A DNA stretch of 64,000 nt from UBA1370 sp964515115 (GTDB taxonomy: Bacteria > Patescibacteriota > Microgenomatia > UBA1400 > PJMF01), in NCBI GenBank assembly GCA_964515115.1, contig CAZESB010000004.1, positions 3,551 through 67,550 on the forward strand. The letters run 5' to 3'. The translations under genes were made by a program, and so were the position numbers. Under the pieces are notes generated by a model. The model was not told the origin of the DNA and ran no database searches. It was given only the letters and a program-made list of their open reading frames with translations. Positions 53,832-61,279 of this stretch are shown one piece after another; positions within the stretch are counted from its first letter, which is position 1, and each line of letters starts with the position of its first letter.

Positions 53832-54706
53832 TACAAAATAATACTCTCTTTTTCGAATTTCTGATCTGGTTCTCGGCGCAAAATATACATATCTTGACCG
53901 TACTCGTTTTCACCGACATACTCCGCCTCACCACGTACTACTTGCTCCATTTCTCGACAAGCAAAGCAGCCTTGCTCTCCATGCGGACATTTAAAATTAC
54001 CCAGTTTCCTGGCTAGTTTAACTTTTTTAGCTATTTGTAAAATTTCAGCGTGGGCAGCCGACAAATCCGGTAGGGTTTTTTCTTCCGGCTCATCTTGAAA
54101 CCGGAGGTACCAGTAGCTAGCTTTGCTGACCTGCCGGTGTTGGGTGTTGTGAACTAAAAGGTGATAAATCGGCAGTTGTAGCGACGAACCGTCTTCTTCA
54201 TTTTTGCCTGTTTTAAAATCGATAATGTGAACGCTATCTGTTTCTGGCAAATACTCCAACCAGTCAATTTTGCCACAGAGAATAATCTCATCCTCTTCAG
54301 AAAGCCAATATTGAGGCAAATCTGATTGAATTTTGACCGCCAGCCGCTCAACCGGACCGGGGTTTTCTCTCACTCGTTTCAGCATTTGCCTGCCTTGTTC
54401 TTTGTAAAACTCTTCCGTTTCGGCATCATGAAAGCCACCGCGCTTACCACTTACCCGCTGCCAGGCTTTTTCAAATTTCTCCAGCAATGGGACCGCGAAA
54501 CGCTTCTCCACCGGCAAGACCGACAAAGATTCGATCACCTCGTGCACCGTCGCACCCAAAGCCAAAGCCGGACTCATCACTTGAATTTTGTGATTAGTGG
54601 CCGGATCGCGGTAAACATTTTTCAGGTAATAGGCCCGCGGGCACTGGGTAAAATCATTGATTGAGGTGTGTGACACCCAAGTAGCGGAAAATTTATCTCG
54701 AGGCAT
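53831..54706 (-). CDS. PD-(D/E)XK nuclease with Fe-S-type cysteines
   Basis: 291 residues of the RecB/Cas4/AddB nuclease family. Visible are H55 (GATVHEVIE), D148 (GKIDWLE), D163-K165 (IIDFKTGK) and Q177 (QLPIY), the full active site. One cysteine near the N-terminus (C22, FTQCPRAYYL) and three near the C-terminus (C240, C247, C250) have the spacing of the 4Fe-4S staple of Cas4 and AddB. No cas or helicase genes are nearby, so it is a stand-alone DNA-repair-type nuclease. TATAAT lies 9 nt before ATG 54706. Confidence 0.82.
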   Translation of the reverse strand: MPRDKFSATWVSHTSINDFTQCPRAYYLKNVYRDPATNHKIQVMSPALALGATVHEVIESLSVLPVEKRFAVPLLEKFEKAWQRVSGKRGGFHDAETEEFYKEQGRQMLKRVRENPGPVERLAVKIQSDLPQYWLSEEDEIILCGKIDWLEYLPETDSVHIIDFKTGKNEEDGSSLQLPIYHLLVHNTQHRQVSKASYWYLRFQDEPEEKTLPDLSAAHAEILQIAKKVKLARKLGNFKCPHGEQGCFACREMEQVVRGEAEYVGENEYGQDMYILRREPDQKFEKESIIL

Positions 54707-54760
54707 ATAGTTCGTATTATAATATACTTAATTTTACACTGAGGCAAAACCGCTATTAAC

Positions 54761-55291
54761 CTAAATTTGCTGATAGTGATAGTCGTTATTTTCCTCAAGT
54801 ATTTCGATAATTTTAGCTTGTGCCTCTTCGGCAGTAATATTCATCACGAAAGCCACTTCTTGAGAAAGTTTTTTTATGACTATCTGAAATAGCTGCTTTT
54901 TGTTGGCAGTAAAACTTTTGCTTTCGTCAGTTTTGTCGATCCACAGGTTTTTTAAAACTTTAGCTAGATCAAGCGCGTGATTTTCATTCAGAATTTTGTC
55001 AACAGCATTGGGTTTAAAGCTCAATTCTTCTACCGTAGTATCAGCCAGATCTTCAAAAAAAACTTCTAATTCCTCATCAGACAAAGGCCTTCTGATATTA
55101 GTTTTACTGATGTTGCTGGCGGGAATTGTACAAATTAAGGTTTCGTTCTGGGTATTTTTGTGAAGAGGTTCAAAAACTAAAATCTCTTCTGAAACTCCAT
55201 TTTGCTGGCGATTTTGAATGTCGATAATCGTATAAAGACTGTTGAACCTAACCAACTTATCACCAATTTGAAACTTACTTGCCTTTGCCAT
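54761..55291 (-). CDS. CarD/CdnL-like transcription regulator
   Basis: 176 residues. The N-terminal ~65 residues form a CarD/TRCF-type domain (FQIGDKLVRFNSLYTIIDIQNR ... IPASNISKTNIRRPLSDEEL), which binds RNA polymerase beta in CdnL/CarD proteins; the C-terminal half is all-helical. It would stabilise open promoter complexes. AAAGGAT before ATG 55291. The divergent spacer to the next gene holds two direct-repeat pairs. Confidence 0.75.
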   Translation of the reverse strand: MAKASKFQIGDKLVRFNSLYTIIDIQNRQQNGVSEEILVFEPLHKNTQNETLICTIPASNISKTNIRRPLSDEELEVFFEDLADTTVEELSFKPNAVDKILNENHALDLAKVLKNLWIDKTDESKSFTANKKQLFQIVIKKLSQEVAFVMNITAEEAQAKIIEILEENNDYHYQQI

Positions 55292-55330
55292 TAAATCCTT
55301 TCGGAAAATAGTTCATTCGCGCTCAATGTG

Positions 55331-55443
55331 TTACTCAGTATTACTCATGATACCACAATCAACAAACTATTACTTGTCTATTACCCAATTTATGAAGAGC
55401 GCTCATAGCCATAACCTATGCTTAAACTTAGTAATATTAGTAA
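55331..55443. promoter_or_regulatory. Direct repeats in the CarD divergent spacer
   Basis: TTACTCA at 55331-55337 and 55341-55347 (10-bp period), and TTAGTAA at 55428-55434 and 55437-55443 (9-bp period). The first pair is near the carD-like side, the second near the plus-strand gene. They may be regulator binding sites; no protein can be named. Confidence 0.3.
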
Positions 55444-55470
55444 GTAGTCGAATAAACGAAAGTTACAGTG

Positions 55471-55893
55471 ATGCTATCCAATAGACACAAAAATTCTGGG
55501 GTAATTTTCCTTTCCGGACTGGCTGCCGGTTATGTACTCAGTATGTTCATTCCTGAAAAATTTAAGAATGAAAGCAAGGCAAGGTTAAAGCAAATTAAAG
55601 CAGCCATCACTGATCCGAATGAAAGAGCCAAAATTGCTGAAATTTTCAAGGATCAAAAAGATGAAGTTGTGGCTTCATACTACATGGCCAAAGGCCAACT
55701 GGCTAAAAAGCTCCATAATCTTGAAGAAGAATATGGAGAAATTTCCAAAGATAAGTACTTGGAGGCCATTGAAGATGCAGTTGATTATGCCAATGAGTAC
55801 CAGGAAATTCCTACACCTCAACTCAACGCCTTGAAGAAATACTTGCAAAGTGACTTTAAAAGGTTTATCGCCACCTTACAAAAAGAGGTTTAG
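55471..55893 (+). CDS. YtxH-like hypothetical protein
   Basis: 140 residues from ATG 55471 (a GTG lies directly before). A short hydrophobic N-terminal segment (GVIFLSGLAAGYVLSMFIP, ~10-28) followed by a long charged helical region (KFKNESKARLKQIKAAITDPNERAKIAEIF). The layout is YtxH-like; function unknown. The next gene's promoter overlaps its 3' end. Confidence 0.55.
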   Translation: MLSNRHKNSGVIFLSGLAAGYVLSMFIPEKFKNESKARLKQIKAAITDPNERAKIAEIFKDQKDEVVASYYMAKGQLAKKLHNLEEEYGEISKDKYLEAIEDAVDYANEYQEIPTPQLNALKKYLQSDFKRFIATLQKEV

Positions 55894-55903
55894 ACAGTAT
55901 AAT
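55875..55903 (+). promoter_or_regulatory. Leaderless promoter of the gene at 55910
   Basis: CTTACA (55875-55880), 17-bp spacer, TATAAT (55898-55903), then 6 nt to ATG 55910. The promoter overlaps the stop codon of the previous gene (55891-55893). No Shine-Dalgarno is present. Confidence 0.6.
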
Positions 55904-55909
55904 TAAAAT

Positions 55910-56158
55910 ATGACCACAGAAGAACTCTTTTACCTCTTCGGAATCATATTTATGGTTTCCTGGCTGATATTCTTGATTATTGTCTTGGTTGTTGGTTATA
56001 TTCTCTTCAAGAGATTTCGAGAGGCTAAAACTACTCTCAAAGACAGCGCCTTGGCCGCGGTTGGCATGCGGCTGCTTTCTCCCAGTCCTTTTAAGGGTTT
56101 AGTAACTTTGCTGCCGCTAGCTCAATTTTTTATCAGTCGATTTAAGAAACGCAAGTAG
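55910..56158 (+). CDS. Small single-span membrane protein
   Basis: 82 residues; no family recognised. One strong membrane span (FGIIFMVSWLIFLIIVLVVGYILF) near the N-terminus, then a basic helix ending in FISRFKKRK, likely cytoplasmic. Its position after a YtxH-like gene suggests an envelope role. The start codon lies 6 nt after a perfect TATAAT. Confidence 0.55.
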   Translation: MTTEELFYLFGIIFMVSWLIFLIIVLVVGYILFKRFREAKTTLKDSALAAVGMRLLSPSPFKGLVTLLPLAQFFISRFKKRK

Positions 56159-56159
56159 C

Positions 56160-56196
56160 TTGCAAACCCAGTCATTTTTTTCTACTATTTGTAGTA
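56160..56196 (+). promoter_or_regulatory. Promoter and operator of the BlaI-like gene
   Basis: TTGCAA (56160-56165), 17-bp spacer, TACTAT (56183-56188), then 9 nt to ATG 56198. A perfect inverted repeat, TACTA-TTTG-TAGTA (56183-56196), covers the -10 box and the expected start point. BlaI/CopY repressors bind TACA/TGTA-type dyads, so this is a good candidate for an autorepression site. Confidence 0.55.
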
Positions 56197-56197
56197 T

Positions 56198-56533
56198 ATG
56201 AAAGTTAAACAACCGCTTGGCCCGCTGGAGCGAAAAGTATTGCAGGTACTCTGGGAAAGGAAGAAAGCCTCGGTCACCGAAGTTCAACTGCAACTTAATC
56301 TGCAAAAAGAAAAGCATCTTGCTTACACTACGGTGATGACTATTTTAACCCGATTGGTGAACAAAGACGTGTTAATCCGAGCTAAAGAGGGTCGCAGTTA
56401 TTATTATTCCCCCAAAGAAACTAAAGAACAATTTCTCAGAAACGCGGCTAAGAAGACTTTATCCGGTTATGTTGAGCGCTTCGGCAAGGAAGCACTTCAG
56501 GCTTTTATTGACGAAGCAAAAAAGCTGTCATAG
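56198..56533 (+). CDS. BlaI/MecI/CopY-family transcriptional repressor
   Basis: 111 residues. The winged helix LGPLERKVLQVLWERKKASVTEVQLQL with the recognition part AYTTVMTILTRLVNKDVLIRAKEGRSYYYSP is diagnostic, followed by the helical dimerisation part. In other bacteria such repressors are released by a BlaR1-type sensor protease or by metal; no sensor or beta-lactamase gene is present here. A dyad on its own -10 box points to autoregulation. Confidence 0.9.
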   Translation: MKVKQPLGPLERKVLQVLWERKKASVTEVQLQLNLQKEKHLAYTTVMTILTRLVNKDVLIRAKEGRSYYYSPKETKEQFLRNAAKKTLSGYVERFGKEALQAFIDEAKKLS

Positions 56534-56646
56534 GCAAATTGATTTTTTGTTTGCAACTTTTAGCAAAAAATGTTAGCCTTAACAAGCGGTCATACTCTCT
56601 GCTTCTAAAGAGGTATAAGTAAAGTATTAAGAATTAAAGGTCAAAA

Positions 56647-57429
56647 ATGCCAAAGGATAATAATCCATATTCATTTTCCTCCCTCATGGGATTCGTGTCA
56701 GATAACTTTGTAATCATTGTTTTGGTGGCGCTCTTTTTCTTTGCCGGAGCTTTCACTGGAGCCACTTGGAAAGAAAATAATATGCTCAAGAGCGGGACTG
56801 CTGGCACTGCCGGTTCTCCCACCCTCGCGGGCAACCCCACTGACCCACTCGCTCCTACCGGGCCCACGGAGGCTCAGTTAGCTGCTCTGCCTGAAGTCGC
56901 CAACGACGACTACATTCGCGGCAACGCCAATGCTGATGTGGTCTTAGTTGAATACTCAGATTATGAGTGTCCGTTCTGCCAAAGATTCCACCCCACTATG
57001 CTTGAGGTGATGGAAAACTACGGTGATCAAGTTGCTTGGGTTTACCGCCATTTTCCTCTGTCATTTCATCCCAACGCGCAACGCGCAGCTGAAGCTGCCG
57101 AATGTGTGGGTAAAGTTGCCGGCAGTGATGCTTTCTGGACTTACTCAGACGCAGTCTTTGAAAAGAATGGTGAACTTGGCGGCAGCTTAACACCCGCTGC
57201 CATTGACGAGGCTATTGCTGAAGCTACTGCCAATACTCAAGCAGTGACAGAATGTCTTAATTCCGGCGAGATGACAGCCAAAGTGACTGCCCAAATGAAT
57301 GCAGCTCAAGAAGCTGGTGTTAGTGGTACTCCCGGTACTTTTGTAGTAACTAAGGATGGTGCTCAAGAGCTGATTGGTGGTGCCTTACCATACGCTCAGG
57401 TTCAAAGCATTATTGATCAATATCTTTAA
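56647..57429 (+). CDS. Membrane-anchored DsbA-like thiol oxidoreductase
   Basis: 260 residues. A membrane anchor (FVIIVLVALFFFAGAFTGAT, 21-40), a G/T/P-rich linker, then a DsbA/DSBA-like thioredoxin fold with CPFC (C108-C111) in EYSDYECPFCQRFHP and a cis-proline in SGTPGTF. It would introduce disulfides into exported proteins. AAAGG stands before ATG 56647, and a strong terminator follows. The gene is plausibly regulated with the BlaI-like repressor upstream, but a 113-base gap separates them. Confidence 0.87.
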   Translation: MPKDNNPYSFSSLMGFVSDNFVIIVLVALFFFAGAFTGATWKENNMLKSGTAGTAGSPTLAGNPTDPLAPTGPTEAQLAALPEVANDDYIRGNANADVVLVEYSDYECPFCQRFHPTMLEVMENYGDQVAWVYRHFPLSFHPNAQRAAEAAECVGKVAGSDAFWTYSDAVFEKNGELGGSLTPAAIDEAIAEATANTQAVTECLNSGEMTAKVTAQMNAAQEAGVSGTPGTFVVTKDGAQELIGGALPYAQVQSIIDQYL

Positions 57430-57446
57430 TTGATTGAAGTTTTTTT

Positions 57447-57474
57447 GCCGGCAGCGGAACGCTGCCGGCATTTT
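57447..57474 (+). terminator. Intrinsic terminator
   Basis: GCCGGCAGCG, loop GAA, CGCTGCCGGC: a 10-bp perfect GC-rich stem followed by ATTTTAA. A T7 run also precedes the stem, giving an A-tract/U-tract arrangement on the minus strand too, so it may work in both directions. Confidence 0.75.
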
Positions 57475-57481
57475 AACATTT

Positions 57482-57748
57482 ATGAAGCGTGGCACGATTA
57501 AATTCACTCCAACAGAACTGTCTACCTTATTTCAAGCACTTTCCACGCAGCTTAAATCCAAACCCCTCTTAAATAAACTTTCTCCCACTCAAAGTACACT
57601 AGACCAAACCATCCAACTTTCCTCAGAAGAAGCAGAGCTGATACTCGACAACTTGCCTATCCCCACCGAAATTGAAGATCAAGAATTGCTGCAAGCTCAT
57701 AAAAAAATTCGAGATTTTGTTTTTGGATTTAACCAAGATTTCACCTAA
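57482..57748 (+). CDS. Hypothetical protein, 88 aa
   Basis: 88 residues from ATG 57482 (MKRGTIKFTPTELSTLFQAL); a longer frame from 57434 would be translated through the terminator stem and is rejected. Soluble, mostly helical, no family recognised. It overlaps the end of the convergent BON-domain gene by eight bases. Confidence 0.45.
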   Translation: MKRGTIKFTPTELSTLFQALSTQLKSKPLLNKLSPTQSTLDQTIQLSSEEAELILDNLPIPTEIEDQELLQAHKKIRDFVFGFNQDFT

Positions 57749-57980
57749 ACGCAAACATTGGTTTAAAACTACTTTTCAAGTTATTATGAACCTCAGCGCC
57801 TACTTCTTTTCTCACAATGTTGGCGGCCACACCAATGCTGGTAATTGAAGGAACTTTACCGCTCAAGATTACTTTACCCGACATCACTCTCACAATAATG
57901 TGTTTAGAATCAACTCTCAGATCTCTGTCCAGAGCTTTCCTGATTTTTTCAACAATTAGTTTATTTATGTCTATAGTCAT
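57741..57980 (-). CDS. BON-domain protein
   Basis: 79 residues from ATG 57980. The BON fold is visible: LIVEKIRKALDRDLRVDSKHIIVRVMSGKVILSGKVPSITSIGVAANIVRKEVGAEVHNNL (strand GKVILSGKV followed by the second helix). BON domains bind membranes or phospholipids. No signal peptide is seen with this start. TATACT lies 9 nt upstream, suggesting a leaderless mRNA. Confidence 0.7.
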   Translation of the reverse strand: MTIDINKLIVEKIRKALDRDLRVDSKHIIVRVMSGKVILSGKVPSITSIGVAANIVRKEVGAEVHNNLKSSFKPMFAFR

Positions 57981-58023
57981 ATTATGTTGAGTATAAATTG
58001 AAAAATCTTGAAAGATGAAAAAC

Positions 58024-59961
58024 TTAGGTAATAGACGCGTAAGCAAAAAGTAGTTTAGCCATAATGGCTTGGAGCAAACTTATGAGTGTTAGTTGGTTTC
58101 TACCAACCATCTCCTTTTCCGGTATTATAGCCAGACACATACCACCGCTGTCATCAATATTAATGACAGTCATTGCTTGCGCTCGGGGAATTAAGTTGGT
58201 GGCAATCCCCAATATTGGAGCTGGAAAAACTGGATACTGAACCACCTCTGGCTGAATTAACTCTGGTTCAACCAACTGCTCCGCCATCGGCTCAATTGCT
58301 GGTTGGAAACTGCTCTGATTGATGCCACCAACAGCGGCCGGAGCCGCTAGTTTTAATTGCAACTGAGATTGATTGTTAGCGGCATTACTTTCCAGAGTAT
58401 TGGTCAAGATTTCACTCTTCAAAGTCAGGCTGCTGCCTACTTGTGCTTCAGGATTAACCTCAACCAGTAAGTTGATAAAGCCCGCCTCTTTACTGCTAAT
58501 ATCTCCCAATTCGAACTGCAACTCGCCAGCCTCAGTGCTTTCAGATGCGACACTACTTTCAAGTAAGCGAATTTCCGCCGGCAGGATCAAATTTAGCCGC
58601 GAAGCTCTGGCCATTTCCCTGCCGTGGTTGGTGTAAGCCAACTGAATTATAGTTGATTCACCGGGATAAAGAGTTTTTTTAGCCGCATCCATGCCTACTG
58701 TTAGATCTGCTCTGGGAAAGACAATCGTGCCGGTAAAAGGATTGAATAAATTGAGCGCCAAATAATACCAATTATTACCAATAATGTTGGTGTTGAGTTG
58801 GTTAAAAACATTGATAGTGCTAGTAGCATCGCCGGTATTTATGCTTGCATTAGGCCCCGTTGCCACATTGCCGCCGGTATTGGCACTGGCAGTAAGTTGG
58901 TTGTTCACCTCAGCAGTGTTGCTGATTTTCACTTCAGTATGATGTGAGGCTGGAAAAAGTTGATTATTTAAATTGGTTGAGCTTTCAGGGAAAAACCAAT
59001 AGTACCAACTATCGCCAACTTGTTGAAAATGAGTGTTTAAGCCTTCAAATGAACCTCCCCAGTATTGATGATTACGAATTTCAATCAGTAACCAATTACT
59101 GCCCAAGTAATTATTATTGAGAGTAGCCAGTGTTTGGATGCCGGTTGTAGCATTGCCTGACTGAATTTCACTGCCGTTGTTCAAAGAGTTGCTGCCGGTT
59201 TGGGCGGCCACAACCAGGTCCTGTGAAAATTCGGCCACGTTTTTAACATCAGTAGCCAAATTAGCATCAACTACACCAGTGGTTGTTCCTGAAATAATAG
59301 CTTGCTCATAAGGCAGAATAATTTCGTCTGAATACGGATCAAAAAAGTTAAGGATGCCAAAAAACCAACAATTACCAATTAGATTGGTGTTAACCAAATT
59401 AAGCAAATTAATTGCCGCGGTAGCATCACCGGTATCTAGCTTTGCATTAGCCACATTGTTATTACCCGTGTCTGCAACCGCTTCAATCAGGTTCTCAATT
59501 TCAGCATAATTATTGATGATTATTTCTTGCTCATGATCCCCCAAAGCTTCAAACTGCTCTCTGCATTGAGGCGTGAGCTCCGAAAGATCAAATCCTTCAG
59601 TTTCCTTTTCATCGGCGACTACTACTGCCATGGCGTAATCATCGGCAATGATATTAGTGTTGATTTCGTTGACTATGGTCACTTCGGCCTCAGCATCACC
59701 GGTGATGACGTCGCTGGTGGCGGCGTCTTCGGATTCCTTGGATTCCTCCTCAGTTTCTTTTTCACCCGTACTTTCGGCCGTTTTTTCCTCCGGCTCACTC
59801 AGCTCTTCTTCCTCACTAACCGGCTCTAACAAAACCAATTCTGCCGATTCAGTAGCAGGATAATTTTGTTCAGAAGCCAATCCGCGCGGCAGGTACAAAA
59901 AGGAAAATTGCAACCAAAGTATTAATAAAATTAATATTTTTGCTCTTAAACTATTGGTCAT
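58024..59961 (-). CDS. Secreted TGDA-repeat surface protein with CARDB-like domain
   Basis: 645 residues. Signal peptide (ILILLILWLQFSFLYLPRGLAS, ends ~30), an acidic E/S-rich stretch (~45-85), then repeat units built on ADTGNNNVANAKLDTGDATAAINLLNLVNTNLIGNCWFFGILNFFDP (163-209). The TGDA and NTNxIGNxW parts recur at ~87-104, 283-291 and 375-413. A CARDB/DUF11-like domain follows (~420-538), then a proline-rich region and a hydrophobic C-terminus (LTLISLLQAIMAKLLFAYAS). Probably part of the cell surface or a surface appendage. Confidence 0.65.
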   Translation of the reverse strand: MTNSLRAKILILLILWLQFSFLYLPRGLASEQNYPATESAELVLLEPVSEEEELSEPEEKTAESTGEKETEEESKESEDAATSDVITGDAEAEVTIVNEINTNIIADDYAMAVVVADEKETEGFDLSELTPQCREQFEALGDHEQEIIINNYAEIENLIEAVADTGNNNVANAKLDTGDATAAINLLNLVNTNLIGNCWFFGILNFFDPYSDEIILPYEQAIISGTTTGVVDANLATDVKNVAEFSQDLVVAAQTGSNSLNNGSEIQSGNATTGIQTLATLNNNYLGSNWLLIEIRNHQYWGGSFEGLNTHFQQVGDSWYYWFFPESSTNLNNQLFPASHHTEVKISNTAEVNNQLTASANTGGNVATGPNASINTGDATSTINVFNQLNTNIIGNNWYYLALNLFNPFTGTIVFPRADLTVGMDAAKKTLYPGESTIIQLAYTNHGREMARASRLNLILPAEIRLLESSVASESTEAGELQFELGDISSKEAGFINLLVEVNPEAQVGSSLTLKSEILTNTLESNAANNQSQLQLKLAAPAAVGGINQSSFQPAIEPMAEQLVEPELIQPEVVQYPVFPAPILGIATNLIPRAQAMTVINIDDSGGMCLAIIPEKEMVGRNQLTLISLLQAIMAKLLFAYASIT

Positions 59962-59991
59962 TTTGTTCTGTGATATAATTTGCTCAAGCGC

Positions 59992-60016
59992 GCCCCCAGA
60001 GAAAATCTCTGGGGGC
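59992..60016. repeat. 11-bp perfect hairpin between surface genes
   Basis: GCCCCCAGAGA, loop AAA, TCTCTGGGGGC. It lies 37 bases after the stop of the 397-residue surface protein and 30 bases before the next start. No U-tract follows, so it may protect the 3' end of the upstream mRNA or reduce read-through. Confidence 0.7.
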
Positions 60017-60053
60017 CGTTCCGTTAAAGCTCACCTACAAAGGTCAGCTTCAT

Positions 60054-61247
60054 TTAAAGAGCAAGCAAGTTCAGTAACGTTCCCAACATGCCGATAGCCG
60101 TCATATTAGTATTGCCACTCGTGCTAGACTCTGCGCCTGTTCCTGAAGCTCCAGAAAGAACTGAAGATCCACCAATATTCTTATTGGTTTTACTGTAACC
60201 AGTATTGGATGAAACTAAGAACATTTGAGAACTAAACAGATTGTTATCATTCTCAATTGCTACGTTCATCTCCATCTCCATTTCACTTTCTGAATCAAGT
60301 TCTTTACCAGTGTTAACTATGTCAACCAAGCTCTCAACATCCGGAGACAAGACACTAGCCTCAATGCCAGTGGCATTGGTGTTACCACCTAATCCCAAGC
60401 TGCTGAGTAGTAAAGCAGAACCAGTCGTTACTTCAGTGTTGCCAATGTTGCCTTTCGCGGCATTATAGCCTGAGTTGCTAGAGCCCATGAGTTTTTGATT
60501 GGCAAACATCAAATTGGTGTTGCCTACCCAAAGATTGGTCTCATTTTCAACTTCAGTCTCAACATTAGCTTTATCACCTGTGTTGGTAATGATAGTGGAG
60601 TTTTCTAGTCCGCCATTAGCCGGAGTCCCACCGATAAGAGTGAGATTTTCATTAGCTGAAGCCTCCAAATCAACACCAACTGAGGCACCACCTGTAGTCA
60701 CCTCAACCGAACCAACGTTGCCGTTAGCACGATTGAAACCAGTGTTAGCACTGGTGTCAACAAACTGGTTCATCTTTGCCAAGTTATAGTTATCAACTGC
60801 AATATTGACCTCATTTTCAACTTCGGTCTCAACATTAGCACGGTCAGCTGTGTTGAGAACTTCAGTCGCATTCGAGCCCATAGAGCTACCACCAAGACCT
60901 AATAAGGTAGTGTTGGCGTTAGCATTGACATTGGCTTGAACTGCGGTGGTGGCAGGTCCTGTTAAGATTGAACTCCCGCCTCCTCCAGAGGAAATATTAC
61001 CTTTGGCAGAATTGTTACCAGTATTTGATGATGATTGAACTAGTTGATTAATCATTGCCGAGTTTGCGTTACTAACACTGACGTTAGTAGTTGACTTAAC
61101 TTCTGTTTCGACATCGGATTTATCACCTGTGTTAGTCACCACAGTGTTGTTGGTTAGCGCATAAGCTCCGGTTGAAACAACACCAAAAGCTGTCACTAAC
61201 ATGGAAAGAAACCCAACTCTCATCAATTTGCGTAATTTTTTTATCAT
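60054..61247 (-). CDS. Secreted repeat protein with four ~91-residue modules
   Basis: 397 residues. Signal peptide (to ~A30), then four modules starting at about residues 38, 131, 221 and 311, each with [NT]TGDKxxVETEVENETN, N-x-N...NQ, and SSNTGxNxAxGNIGxxxVTTG parts. No C-terminal membrane anchor is evident. ATG 61247 is chosen because AAAGGAGGTGA, a full anti-16S match, lies eight bases upstream and overlaps the alternative GTG 61259; this is the strongest ribosome site seen outside the ribosomal genes, so it is likely an abundant surface protein. Confidence 0.7.
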   Translation of the reverse strand: MIKKLRKLMRVGFLSMLVTAFGVVSTGAYALTNNTVVTNTGDKSDVETEVKSTTNVSVSNANSAMINQLVQSSSNTGNNSAKGNISSGGGGSSILTGPATTAVQANVNANANTTLLGLGGSSMGSNATEVLNTADRANVETEVENEVNIAVDNYNLAKMNQFVDTSANTGFNRANGNVGSVEVTTGGASVGVDLEASANENLTLIGGTPANGGLENSTIITNTGDKANVETEVENETNLWVGNTNLMFANQKLMGSSNSGYNAAKGNIGNTEVTTGSALLLSSLGLGGNTNATGIEASVLSPDVESLVDIVNTGKELDSESEMEMEMNVAIENDNNLFSSQMFLVSSNTGYSKTNKNIGGSSVLSGASGTGAESSTSGNTNMTAIGMLGTLLNLLAL

Positions 61248-61279
61248 TTTCTTTTTCACCTCCTTTCTTCGATAAATTG

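Noticed and set aside
53831..54706. Cas4 of a CRISPR system
   Set aside because: No cas1, cas2 or repeats in the window; the cysteine pattern is shared with AddB-type nucleases.
57434..57481. Longer start for the 88-aa protein
   Set aside because: It would translate the strong terminator hairpin at 57447-57469; ATG 57482 lies just after it.
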